Assembly: GCA_041477005.1 (NCBI GenBank)
Contig: JBGOUJ010000494.1
Location: 1-5,928, forward strand
Origin: JBGOUJ01 sp041477005
GTDB lineage: Bacteria; Acidobacteriota; Terriglobia; Bryobacterales; JACQDG01
Direction: 5' to 3'
Length of the DNA stretch: 5,928 nt
Both the position numbers and the translations under genes were made by a program. This document shows positions 1-5,928 of the stretch, piece by piece. Within the stretch, counting starts at the first letter, position 1. Each line of letters opens with the position of its first letter. Below the pieces are notes generated by a model. The model was given only the letters and a program-made list of their open reading frames with translations. It was not told the DNA's origin and ran no database searches.

Positions 1-61
1 ATGATCCAGCGCACGAGCACCCTCAGCACGTTCGTCGACCTTCATGTAGGTATGGGCCCAG

Positions 62-79
62 AGCACCTGTTATGGTGCT
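62..79. repeat. Short perfect inverted repeat AGCACC / GGTGCT
   Basis: The six-base arms 62-67 and 74-79 flank the six-base loop TGTTAT. No T-run follows on either strand, so it is not a clear terminator. A stem this short may be chance. Confidence 0.3.
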
Positions 80-114
80 ATACGCTGCCCAAATTATCAC
101 AGACCGATCCAAAT

Positions 115-155
115 GGGAACCTGGCAACTTGCTAAATTACGTACTATTGGTTCCC
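115..155. repeat. Inverted repeat GGGAACC / GGTTCCC upstream of the operon
   Basis: Seven-base perfect arms at 115-121 and 149-155 are separated by 27 relatively A+T-rich bases. The spacing would suit an operator for a dimeric regulator about 110-150 bases upstream of the first gene, but no regulator is present in the window and nothing ties it to a known family. Confidence 0.25.
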
Positions 156-240
156 GCGGTACTATCAGAGTTTCCCCCAGCCCCGTCCGCCCTGAAGAAA
201 CCGTCCCGCGCGCTGAACACCCCCTCTCGTCCACTCGGAA

Positions 241-263
241 ATTGTTCTAATATATGATCTTAA
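241..263 (+). promoter_or_regulatory. A+T-rich patch before the cytochrome operon, possible promoter -10 region
   Basis: An A+T-rich stretch with TAATAT (248-253) and overlapping TATGAT (253-258) stands out from GC-rich surroundings just before the ATG at 269. No convincing -35 box lies 16-18 bases upstream, and the implied leader would be only about ten bases. This is a weak candidate for the operon promoter. Confidence 0.25.
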
Positions 264-268
264 CGAGT

Positions 269-2977
269 ATGTTTCGCCGGGCGATCAGCTTGGTTCTGTT
301 CTGTGCCGCGGGCGCTTGGGCACAGGACCCTTCCTCTTCCCCTCTTTATCGCGATACAATGCAGCCGATTCTCCAGAAGAACTGCCTTCCGTGCCATAAC
401 GCGAACCTCAAGCAGAACGGGCTCGATCTCTCTTCCCGCGAATCCCTGCTCAAGGGCGGTGAGAACGGTCCCGTGGTCGTGGTTGGTAAACCGGAAGATT
501 CCCGGCTCTATAAACAGGTCGCCCACCTCAGCGAGCCCGGCATGCCCTTCAAGGGCCAGAAGCTCCCTGACGATGCCATCGCCAAAATCGCGGAGTGGAT
601 TAAGGCCGGTGTCCCATTCGGTGAAGCGGTCCCTTCCGCGGATGGCGTCAACTTGGCCGAGGTCCGGAAGCACTGGGCTTTTCGCAAACCCGTCAAGCCC
701 ACGCCGCCGGCGGTCGGCAACCGCCGTTGGGTGCGCAATCCGATCGACGCTTTCGTGGCCGCGGAGCAGGAAAAGCGCGGCCTTACGCCGCTGCCCGAAG
801 CGGACAAGCGCACTCTGCTGCGCCGGGTTTATGTTGACTTGGCCGGTCTGCCTCCCACCCCGGCGGATGTGGCCTATTTTCTGGCCGACAAGTCCCCGAA
901 AGCCTACGAGAAGGTCGTCGACAAGCTCTTGGCCAGCCCGCGCTACGGCGAGCGGTGGGGCCGCCATTGGATGGACATCTGGCGCTATTCCGACTGGTAC
1001 GGCGTCCGCAAGTCCGGACAGGTCCGCTATTCCCAGCGGCACATCTGGCGCTGGCGTGACTGGACCATCGAGTCTATCAACCAGGACAAGCCCTACGACC
1101 GGATGATCGAGGAGATGCTGGCCGGCGACGAGCTCGCTCCCGGCGACCCCAACATCGTTCGCGCCACCGGCTATCTCGCCCGCAACTGGTACATGTTCAA
1201 CCGCAACGTGTGGCTGCAGGACACGGTTGAGTTCACCTCCGCGGCATTCCTTGGCCTGACCCTGAAGTGCGCCCGTTGTCATACGCACAAGTACGATCCC
1301 ATTCCCCACACCGACTACTACCGCTTCCGGGCGTTCTTTGAGCCGCACGAAGTCCGTATCGACCGCGTCTCCGGCCAGGCCGACACCGTCAAGGACGGTC
1401 TCGCGCGCGCGTACGACGCCGATGCCAGCCGGCCCACGTACCGGTTCATTCGCGGCAATGAAAACAATCCCGACAATTCCGTCGCCCAGCAGCCCGGCGT
1501 TCCCCAGTTGTTCGGCGCTGTCGACCTCCACATCCAGCCGGTCCCGCTGCCTGTGGAAGCCTACTTCCCGGACGGCCGCCCCTTCGTCCCGCCAGACATG
1601 ATCGCGCAGGCGAAAGCGGACATCGAAAAGGCCGAAGCCGATCTGAAGAAGGCCCTCGAGAAGCCCGAGCCCGCGCCGGTCATCACCTCGGCCGAAAAGC
1701 GCCTCGCCGGAGCCAAAGCGGCGTTGCCCGCGCTCGAGGCGCGCATCAAGGCTGACCTGGCATCCCTGGCGACACCCGCTCCCGAAAACGCGGAGCAACT
1801 CGCGGAGGAAGCTCGCAAGCTCGAACGCGCCGCCAACGTCCTTTACGCCGAGGCCGACCTTGTTCTCGCGCACTACCAGTTTGATCAGGCGAGATCCGAC
1901 CCCTCGAAGACCGACGAGAAGAAACTCGCTGCGGCCACCACGAAGCTCGAGGCTGCCCTCAAGGCGCTGAAGGAACCGGCCGAGGGCTACACGCCGCTCG
2001 GCCCCAAGTTTCCCACCGCCAGCTCCGGACGCCGGCTGGCGCTGGCCCGCTGGATCGCATCCAAGGAAAATCCGCTTACCGCGCGCGTGGCGATCAACCA
2101 TATCTGGCTCCGCCACTTCGGCAAGCCGCTCGTACCCACGGTGTTCAACTTCGGCCGCAACGGGAAGCCGCCCACGCATCCCGAGCTCCTCGATTGGCTC
2201 GCGACCGAGTTCATGGACCGCAATTGGGACATGAAGGCCATCCACCGCCTTATGGTCACCTCCAGCGCTTACCGCATGCAGTCCTCCGGCTATAGCGCCG
2301 ACGCTCGCCAGGTTCGGATCGATCCCGACAACACCTGGCTCTGGCACATGAATACCCGCCGCATGGAAGCCGAGACGGTGCGGGATTCGATCCTTGCTCT
2401 TGCGGGCAAGCTCGACACCAGCATGTTCGGGCCCGATATCGATCCGGCCAAAGGGGAAGAGGTCTACCGCCGCAGCGTTTACTTCCGCCAGGCGCCGGAC
2501 GTCCAGATGGACATGCTCAAAGTGTTCGACGTTGCCAGCCCGAACGAGTGCTTCCAGCGCTCGGAAAGCATCGTTCCGCAGCAGGCGCTGGCTCTTTCCA
2601 ACAGCGAGCTGAGCCTCGATATGGCGCGCCTGCTGGCCTCGCAGCTCTTTTCGCCGGCCGCCGCCGAGACTTCCTCGCGCGCTACGGCTCTTGCGGGGAA
2701 CCGTTCCATCGCCGACGAGACCCGCTCGCCCGACGACGATTTCGTTGTGGCTGCCTTCGATCGAATCCTCAACCGCGCCCCGTCGCCTGAGGAAGTCAAA
2801 GCGTCAGTCGATTACCTTCGCTCCCAGGCTGAGCTCTACAGCGATCCCGCGCGCCTGACCCCTTTCGGCTCGGGCTCCCGAGCCCGCGTGAAACCGTCTG
2901 CCGACCCTGCGCAGCGCGCTCGGGAGAGTTTTGTGCACGTTCTTTTTAACCACAATGATTTCGTGACTGTACGATAA
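269..2977 (+). CDS. Secreted PSCyt1-DUF1549-DUF1553 cytochrome-like protein, two CxxCH motifs
   Basis: Predicted exported c-type cytochrome-like protein of 902 residues; its reaction is unknown. Seen: a Sec signal peptide (MFRRAISLVLF..., cleavage near A18); a planctomycete cytochrome domain at about 25-115 with C39-L-P-C42-H43 and a possible axial Met at M92 (GMPFKG); a DUF1549 region at about 157-360 ending with C334-A-R-C337-H338; a lysine/glutamate/alanine-rich, probably coiled-coil stretch at about 444-575; and a DUF1553 region from about 585 to the end (INHIW..HFG, HPELLDWLATEF). Family knowledge: this architecture is common in Planctomycetota and Acidobacteriota and is usually paired with a DUF1501 gene, as here. 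The length is ordinary for the long form and no domain is broken. An in-frame ATG at 254 would add five residues ahead of the signal peptide; 269 is preferred because it gives a standard n-region, although the ribosome site before it (AACGAG, 262-267) is weak. Confidence 0.94.
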   Translation: MFRRAISLVLFCAAGAWAQDPSSSPLYRDTMQPILQKNCLPCHNANLKQNGLDLSSRESLLKGGENGPVVVVGKPEDSRLYKQVAHLSEPGMPFKGQKLPDDAIAKIAEWIKAGVPFGEAVPSADGVNLAEVRKHWAFRKPVKPTPPAVGNRRWVRNPIDAFVAAEQEKRGLTPLPEADKRTLLRRVYVDLAGLPPTPADVAYFLADKSPKAYEKVVDKLLASPRYGERWGRHWMDIWRYSDWYGVRKSGQVRYSQRHIWRWRDWTIESINQDKPYDRMIEEMLAGDELAPGDPNIVRATGYLARNWYMFNRNVWLQDTVEFTSAAFLGLTLKCARCHTHKYDPIPHTDYYRFRAFFEPHEVRIDRVSGQADTVKDGLARAYDADASRPTYRFIRGNENNPDNSVAQQPGVPQLFGAVDLHIQPVPLPVEAYFPDGRPFVPPDMIAQAKADIEKAEADLKKALEKPEPAPVITSAEKRLAGAKAALPALEARIKADLASLATPAPENAEQLAEEARKLERAANVLYAEADLVLAHYQFDQARSDPSKTDEKKLAAATTKLEAALKALKEPAEGYTPLGPKFPTASSGRRLALARWIASKENPLTARVAINHIWLRHFGKPLVPTVFNFGRNGKPPTHPELLDWLATEFMDRNWDMKAIHRLMVTSSAYRMQSSGYSADARQVRIDPDNTWLWHMNTRRMEAETVRDSILALAGKLDTSMFGPDIDPAKGEEVYRRSVYFRQAPDVQMDMLKVFDVASPNECFQRSESIVPQQALALSNSELSLDMARLLASQLFSPAAAETSSRATALAGNRSIADETRSPDDDFVVAAFDRILNRAPSPEEVKASVDYLRSQAELYSDPARLTPFGSGSRARVKPSADPAQRARESFVHVLFNHNDFVTVR

Positions 2978-2978
2978 T

Positions 2979-2983
2979 GAGGG
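2979..2983 (+). promoter_or_regulatory. Ribosome binding site of the DUF1501 gene
   Basis: GAGGG lies seven bases before the ATG at 2991 and overlaps the bases just after the TAA stop of the upstream gene. The match and spacing are good and fix the start at 2991. With only 13 bases between the two genes there is no room for a separate promoter, so they are probably co-transcribed and perhaps translationally coupled. Confidence 0.7.
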
Positions 2984-2990
2984 TTTACTG

Positions 2991-4454
2991 ATGCCGCGCA
3001 ATGGTCTTTGTTGTGATCGCCGTCCCCGGCGCGTATTCCTCGCCGATACCTGCATGGGCCTGACCGGTCTGGCGCTGGGCACTCTTCTGCCTCGCCGGGC
3101 CGCCGCCGAGGAGACCTGGGCTCCGCCCACCGGTCAGCCGCACTTTCAACCAAAAGCCAAGCGGGTGATCTGGCTGTTTATGCTGGGTGGCGTCAGCCAC
3201 GTTGAGACGTTCGATCCCAAGCCCGCTCTCAACAAGTACGCCGGCAAGCAGCTTGCCGAAACGCCGTACAAGGATGCTCTTGAGAGTCCGCTGGTCAAGG
3301 AAAACCTCCAGGCGTTTGTGCCGGGCCAGCACGGGATCAAGCTGACGCTCTACCCCATGCAGAGCGGCTGCCGTCAGATGGGCCAGAACGGTGTTCTGCT
3401 CAGCGACTGGTTTTCCAATATCGGCGGGATGATGCACGAGATCGCGCTCATCCGATCCACCTGGACGACCGATAACGATCACGGAGCGATCCTGCAGTTC
3501 CATACCGGCCGCCACATCTTCGACGGGTATCTCCCCACCATCGGCTCCTGGGCCCACTACGGCCTGGGCTCCCTCAACGAGAATCTTCCCGCCTTCGTTG
3601 TTTTGGGCGAGCCTCCCGGCGATTGCTGCGGGGGTCTGGGCACCCACGGCTCCGGCTATCTCGGCCCCGAGCACGCCGGCGTGCAACTCGACGTCAACCC
3701 CGAAAAGCCGCTGCCCTTTGTCTCGCCGGGGCCGGACGTGTACCGTGAAGAGCAGCGCCGGGAATTCGAGTTTCTCGGGAAGCTGAACAACCTGACCGCC
3801 GTCGAGTATCCCACCGACGCCGCGCTTCGCGCCCGCATCAAATCCTACGAACTCGCTTACCGCATGCAGATGGCGGTCCCCGAAGTCATCAGTTTCAAGG
3901 ATGAGAGCGAAGAGACCAAGCGTCTTTACGGGCTCGACCAGGATGTCACCCGTCCCTTCGGCGAGGTCTGTCTTGCCGCCCGCCGCCTATCCGAGAAAGG
4001 GGTCCGCTTCGTGCAGGTTTATCAGGGCGGCGCCGGAAACGCCTGGGACGCCCATCGCGACCTGAAGAAAAACCACGGCGACCTCGCCTCCAAAGTCGAC
4101 AAACCCATCGCCGGCCTTCTGAAGGACCTCCGCCAGCGCGGCCTGCTCGATGAAACCATCGTCGTGTGGGCCACTGAATTTGGCCGCACCCCTGGGGCCG
4201 AGAATTCCAATGGCCGCGACCATCACCCCTACGGCTTCTCCACCTGGATGGCGGGCGGCGGCATCAAGGGCGGCGTGGTCCATGGCTGCACGGATGAAAT
4301 CGGCTTCCACGCCGTCGAGAACCGCCACTACGTCACCGATATCCATGCCACGATCCTTCACCAGCTAGGGATCGAGCCGCGCAAGCTGGACGTGCCCGGC
4401 CGCAAGCGCCTGGATATCGATTACGGCAAGCCCATTCGTGAGATTCTGGTTTAG
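2991..4454 (+). CDS. DUF1501 family protein, Tat-exported
   Basis: A 487-residue DUF1501 protein. Family knowledge places DUF1501 near the alkaline phosphatase/sulfatase fold, but no reaction is established. Seen: a twin-arginine signal with R13-R14-V-F-L, a hydrophobic run to about L33 and likely cleavage after A39, suggesting folding, perhaps with a metal, before export by Tat. Family motifs in order are VIWLFMLGG at 59-67 followed by SHVETFDPKP at 69-78; DNDHGAI...HTGRH around 161-175; ATEFGRTP at 394-401; GRDHHP at 408-413; TDEIG at 434-438; and a terminal TDIHAT..HQLG block from 449. The D410/H411/H412 cluster and D435/E436 are plausible metal-binding or catalytic residues by analogy with the superfamily (inference). 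Length and motif order are normal, so the gene looks intact. It follows the DUF1549/DUF1553 gene by 13 bases; the upstream partner carries a Sec-type signal, so the pair appears to use two export routes. Confidence 0.95.
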   Translation: MPRNGLCCDRRPRRVFLADTCMGLTGLALGTLLPRRAAAEETWAPPTGQPHFQPKAKRVIWLFMLGGVSHVETFDPKPALNKYAGKQLAETPYKDALESPLVKENLQAFVPGQHGIKLTLYPMQSGCRQMGQNGVLLSDWFSNIGGMMHEIALIRSTWTTDNDHGAILQFHTGRHIFDGYLPTIGSWAHYGLGSLNENLPAFVVLGEPPGDCCGGLGTHGSGYLGPEHAGVQLDVNPEKPLPFVSPGPDVYREEQRREFEFLGKLNNLTAVEYPTDAALRARIKSYELAYRMQMAVPEVISFKDESEETKRLYGLDQDVTRPFGEVCLAARRLSEKGVRFVQVYQGGAGNAWDAHRDLKKNHGDLASKVDKPIAGLLKDLRQRGLLDETIVVWATEFGRTPGAENSNGRDHHPYGFSTWMAGGGIKGGVVHGCTDEIGFHAVENRHYVTDIHATILHQLGIEPRKLDVPGRKRLDIDYGKPIREILV

Positions 4455-4583
4455 CCGGTTACACTTGAGTCAGATGACGACAAAGACTCCTTCCAGCGGC
4501 GTCCCTGCCGGGGAGGCGAGGCTGCCTGCGGGACTCGTTCTCAAGCCACCTGTCAAAATGCGGGAACTGGCCGACGACGTCGA
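4455..4583. other. Convergent intergenic segment without a recognised gene
   Basis: This segment lies between the DUF1501 stop and the stop of the hydrolase fragment. Open frames cross it on both strands, but none has a recognised motif or a supported start, and each runs into the reverse of a real gene. It holds the left arm and most of the loop of the inverted repeat, plus the short palindrome CGACGTCG at 4575-4582. No clear rho-independent terminator is seen for either side. Confidence 0.55.
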
Positions 4584-4602
4584 TCACGATCCCGCAGGCC
4601 GC
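4521..4602. repeat. Imperfect inverted repeat, possible hairpin or small element
   Basis: The arms are 4521-4538 and 4586-4602. The core GCCTGCGGGA (4524-4533) pairs perfectly with TCCCGCAGGC (4590-4599). Allowing one unpaired C at 4534 and one mismatch (4523/4600), 16 of 17 positions pair across a loop of 47 bases. No T-run follows on either side, so it does not look like a standard intrinsic terminator. The right arm begins directly after the last GH39-like residue, encodes the six terminal residues of that fragment and reaches into its stop codon. It may be a REP-like palindromic element, a recombination scar, or a structured convergent terminator; which one cannot be decided here. Confidence 0.5.
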
Positions 4603-4964
4603 ACGATCTTCGGAAACAGCACGCGCGGCTTGAATGCGATGCACATCAGCGGCTTCGCGCCGGTCTTCAGGATCAGGTCGACTGATTCATCCAGTGTCTT
4701 CCAGTGGTAGCGCCCGCGCGCGGGCAGGAGATCGAAATACTCCTGAATGAACAGCCGGATCAGCCGCGGCTGCAGCGCGCGTATCTCCGCGGCCCGGTCG
4801 CCCCACATCGGCTCCTCTGACAATCCGCCCTGCCCGAGCGCGAAGCGGTCGATCTCCAGCGGTCCGAGTTTCCGGGCGAAGTTCACCCGTACGTCAACCG
4901 TGCGGCTCTGCCCGGCGGCGATGGCCAGCGCAGCGCACGAGATAATCAGGGATCTGAATATCAA
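4584..4964 (-). pseudogene. GH39-like glycoside hydrolase, N-terminal fragment only
   Basis: A secreted glycoside-hydrolase-like product cut short at 126 residues. Seen: a signal peptide (MIFRSLIISCAALAIAAG) followed by the opening strands and helices of a TIM barrel, with LGPLEIDRFALGQGG, RALQPRLIRLFIQEYF, GRYHWKTLDESVDLIL and GAKPLMCIAFKPRVLFPKI. From memory these wordings match acidobacterial proteins annotated as glycoside hydrolase family 39 (xylosidase/iduronidase-like); no search was run. The family barrel needs several hundred more residues, including the Asn-Glu-Pro acid/base motif and the nucleophile Glu, none of which is present. After FPKI come six unrelated residues and a TGA, and those six codons lie inside an inverted-repeat arm. 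No minus-strand frame down to 4455 resumes the family, so a simple frameshift does not explain the loss. The start chosen is TTG at 4964, with GGAG nine bases upstream; a TTG at 4985 would add seven residues. It lies 39 bases after the PQQ dehydrogenase stop. Catalytic activity is unlikely. Confidence 0.6.
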
Positions 4965-4973
4965 GCGAAAGCT

Positions 4974-4977
4974 CTCC
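4974..4977 (-). promoter_or_regulatory. Ribosome binding site supporting a TTG start
   Basis: On the minus strand GGAG (within GCGGAGAGC) precedes TTG at 4964-4962 by nine bases. This start places the hydrophobic signal core directly at the N-terminus. The alternative TTG at 4985 has no comparable site close to it. Confidence 0.45.
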
Positions 4978-5003
4978 GCAACCAACCGCAGGAAATCCTC
5001 GCC

Positions 5004-5927
5004 TCACTCCAAACCAAATGTGAAAATCGCGCTGCCTGCCGCCACCGACACCAATTGCTTTCCGTTGCTCAAGTAGCTGACCGGCCCGGCCGCAATCATG
5101 CCTCCCGTGTTGGCGCGCCAGAGTTCCTTCCCCGTGCCGGCGTCGAGCGCGAAAAACTGGCCTTCGTCGACGCCGCCGAAGACCAGATTGCCAGCCGTCG
5201 AGAGAATGCCGGCCTGCGGCATGCTGTAGAGCTTGTATTGCCACTTGACCTCGCCGGTTGAGGGATCGATGGCCTTTACGGCTCCGCTCCCCGGGTCCTC
5301 GCGCAGGCGCACCGGAACGCTTCCGAAGAAATGCGTTCCCGCCTGATAGGGCGCTTCGCCGGAATAAAACTTGCTGGCGAAATCCCAGACCGAAAGGTAA
5401 AACAGCTTCGTCACGGGGCTGTAGGATGGTGAGTACCAGTTCGTCCCACCCTCCGGTCCCGGCGAAACAACCGTCCCCTCGCGGCTCGGGCTGGTGTTCG
5501 GCCTCCGCACCGGCCGCCCTTTCTCATCGATTCGCTCCGCCCAGGTCTGGGTTACGAACGGCTTCGCCATCAGAAATTCGCCGGTTTCCCGGTCCAGCAC
5601 GTAAAAGAACGCGTTCCGGTTGCCCCAGTACATGAGTTTCCGCTGCCGGCCTCGAAATTCCGCATCCACCAGAACCGGAATCTGCACCGCATCCCAGTCG
5701 TGCACGTCGTGCGGCGTGAATTGGAACCACCACTTCAGTTTGCCTGTGTCGGCGTCGAGCGCGATCACGCTCGAGGAATAAAGGTTGTCACCGGGCCGTA
5801 CGTCGCCATTCCAGTCCGGCGCTGGATTGCCGGCGCCCCAGTAAATCAGATTCAGTTTTGGATCGAAAGAGCCCGTCACCCACGTAGGAGCGCCACCGGT
5901 CTTCCACGACTCCCCCGACCAGGTTTC
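5004..5927 (-). CDS. PQQ-dependent alcohol dehydrogenase (methanol/ethanol family), 5' end outside window
   Basis: The C-terminal 307 residues of a periplasmic quinoprotein that oxidises an alcohol using PQQ and passes electrons to a c-type cytochrome. The frame is open to the right edge, so the start, signal peptide and the N-terminal metal-ligand Glu and Cys-Cys ring are not visible. Counting from the first visible residue: GESWKTGGAPTW at 5-16; GAGNPAP with N34, equivalent to the metal ligand Asn261 of methanol dehydrogenase MxaF; RPGDN at 44-48; and PHDVHDWD at 72-79, where D77 matches the catalytic base Asp303. Propeller Trp-docking repeats of the A-x-D-x-x-T-G-x-x-x-W form occur three times (ALDADTGKLKW, AIDPSTGEVKW, ALDAGTGKELW). 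The chain ends FTFGLE with no C-terminal haem domain, unlike type II quinohaemoproteins. D79 occupies the position that is Ala in MxaF and Asp in lanthanide enzymes such as XoxF. The substrate cannot be told; methanol is not specifically indicated. Confidence 0.93.
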   Translation of the reverse strand, partial: ETWSGESWKTGGAPTWVTGSFDPKLNLIYWGAGNPAPDWNGDVRPGDNLYSSSVIALDADTGKLKWWFQFTPHDVHDWDAVQIPVLVDAEFRGRQRKLMYWGNRNAFFYVLDRETGEFLMAKPFVTQTWAERIDEKGRPVRRPNTSPSREGTVVSPGPEGGTNWYSPSYSPVTKLFYLSVWDFASKFYSGEAPYQAGTHFFGSVPVRLREDPGSGAVKAIDPSTGEVKWQYKLYSMPQAGILSTAGNLVFGGVDEGQFFALDAGTGKELWRANTGGMIAAGPVSYLSNGKQLVSVAAGSAIFTFGLE

Positions 5928-5928
5928 A

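Noticed and set aside
1..66. Minus-strand reading at the left edge (WAHTYMKVDERAEGARALDH), resembling a TPR helix or the start of a divergent gene
   Set aside because: Only about 20 codons are visible, a stop lies just upstream at 70-72, and the possible ATG at 45-43 has no well-spaced ribosome site. Sequence to the left of the window would be needed to support it.
72..257. Plus-strand frame of 61 codons (MVLYAAQIITDRS...) before the first gene
   Set aside because: No ribosome site, no recognisable motif, and codon use unlike the real genes. It overlaps the inverted repeats and the putative promoter patch.
260..2347. Open minus-strand frame of 695 codons antisense to the cytochrome gene
   Set aside because: It mirrors a gene with clear domains and G/C-ending codons, which commonly leaves the antisense frame open. 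Its translation is Gly/Val/Arg-rich with no recognised motif.
2985..3686. Minus-strand frame of 233 codons antisense to the DUF1501 gene
   Set aside because: Shadow of a well-supported gene; low-complexity composition and no motif.
4459..4644. Minus-strand frame continuing past the hydrolase stop, as a possible frameshifted remainder
   Set aside because: It shows no GH39-like sequence, and the space left before the convergent gene is far too short for the missing barrel, so a single frameshift does not restore the gene.
4438..4710. Plus-strand frame of 90 codons after the DUF1501 gene (part beginning MTTKTPSSG at 4474)
   Set aside because: It begins inside the DUF1501 gene, and its second half is the reverse of the hydrolase fragment. 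There is no ribosome site before 4474 and no recognised motif.
5258..5635. Plus-strand frame of 125 codons over the PQQ dehydrogenase
   Set aside because: Arg/Pro/Ser-rich antisense shadow of a gene with clear quinoprotein motifs.

Overview
The window is GC-rich bacterial DNA with long open frames and strongly G/C-biased third codon positions. The gene content points to an Acidobacteriota genome of the Solibacter/Bryobacter type: a planctomycete-type cytochrome (PSCyt1-DUF1549-DUF1553) with a DUF1501 partner, next to a methanol/ethanol-family PQQ dehydrogenase whose wording is typical of that group. Planctomycetota or a related soil phylum is possible. The assignment is inference from gene families, as no rRNA or other marker is present.

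Layout: bases 1-268 hold no supportable gene, only two short inverted repeats and an A+T-rich patch just before the first gene. Bases 269-2977 (+) encode a secreted protein of about 900 residues with two CxxCH haem motifs. After 13 bases, 2991-4454 (+) encodes a DUF1501 protein with a twin-arginine signal. The two form a tight operon of the pairing seen many times over in Planctomycetota and Acidobacteriota; its biochemical role is not established.

Bases 4455-4583 separate this operon from convergent minus-strand genes and contain most of an imperfect inverted repeat (4521-4538 / 4586-4602). On the minus strand, 5004-5927 is the C-terminal 307 residues of a PQQ-dependent alcohol dehydrogenase that enters from the right edge. 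Its active site reads D-W-D, the arrangement tied to lanthanide rather than calcium cofactors. Downstream, 39 bases beyond its stop, is the N-terminal part of a secreted GH39-like glycoside hydrolase (4584-4964). This stops after about 126 residues, and its family resemblance ends exactly where the right arm of the inverted repeat begins, so it looks like a gene broken by rearrangement or by insertion of a small element.

All four products are predicted to work outside the cytoplasm: haem and DUF1501 proteins on one strand, periplasmic alcohol oxidation and a carbohydrate-hydrolase remnant on the other. No RNA gene, CRISPR array, transposase or clear intrinsic terminator was seen. The points most worth a second look are the D-W-D motif and the hairpin at the break in the hydrolase gene.
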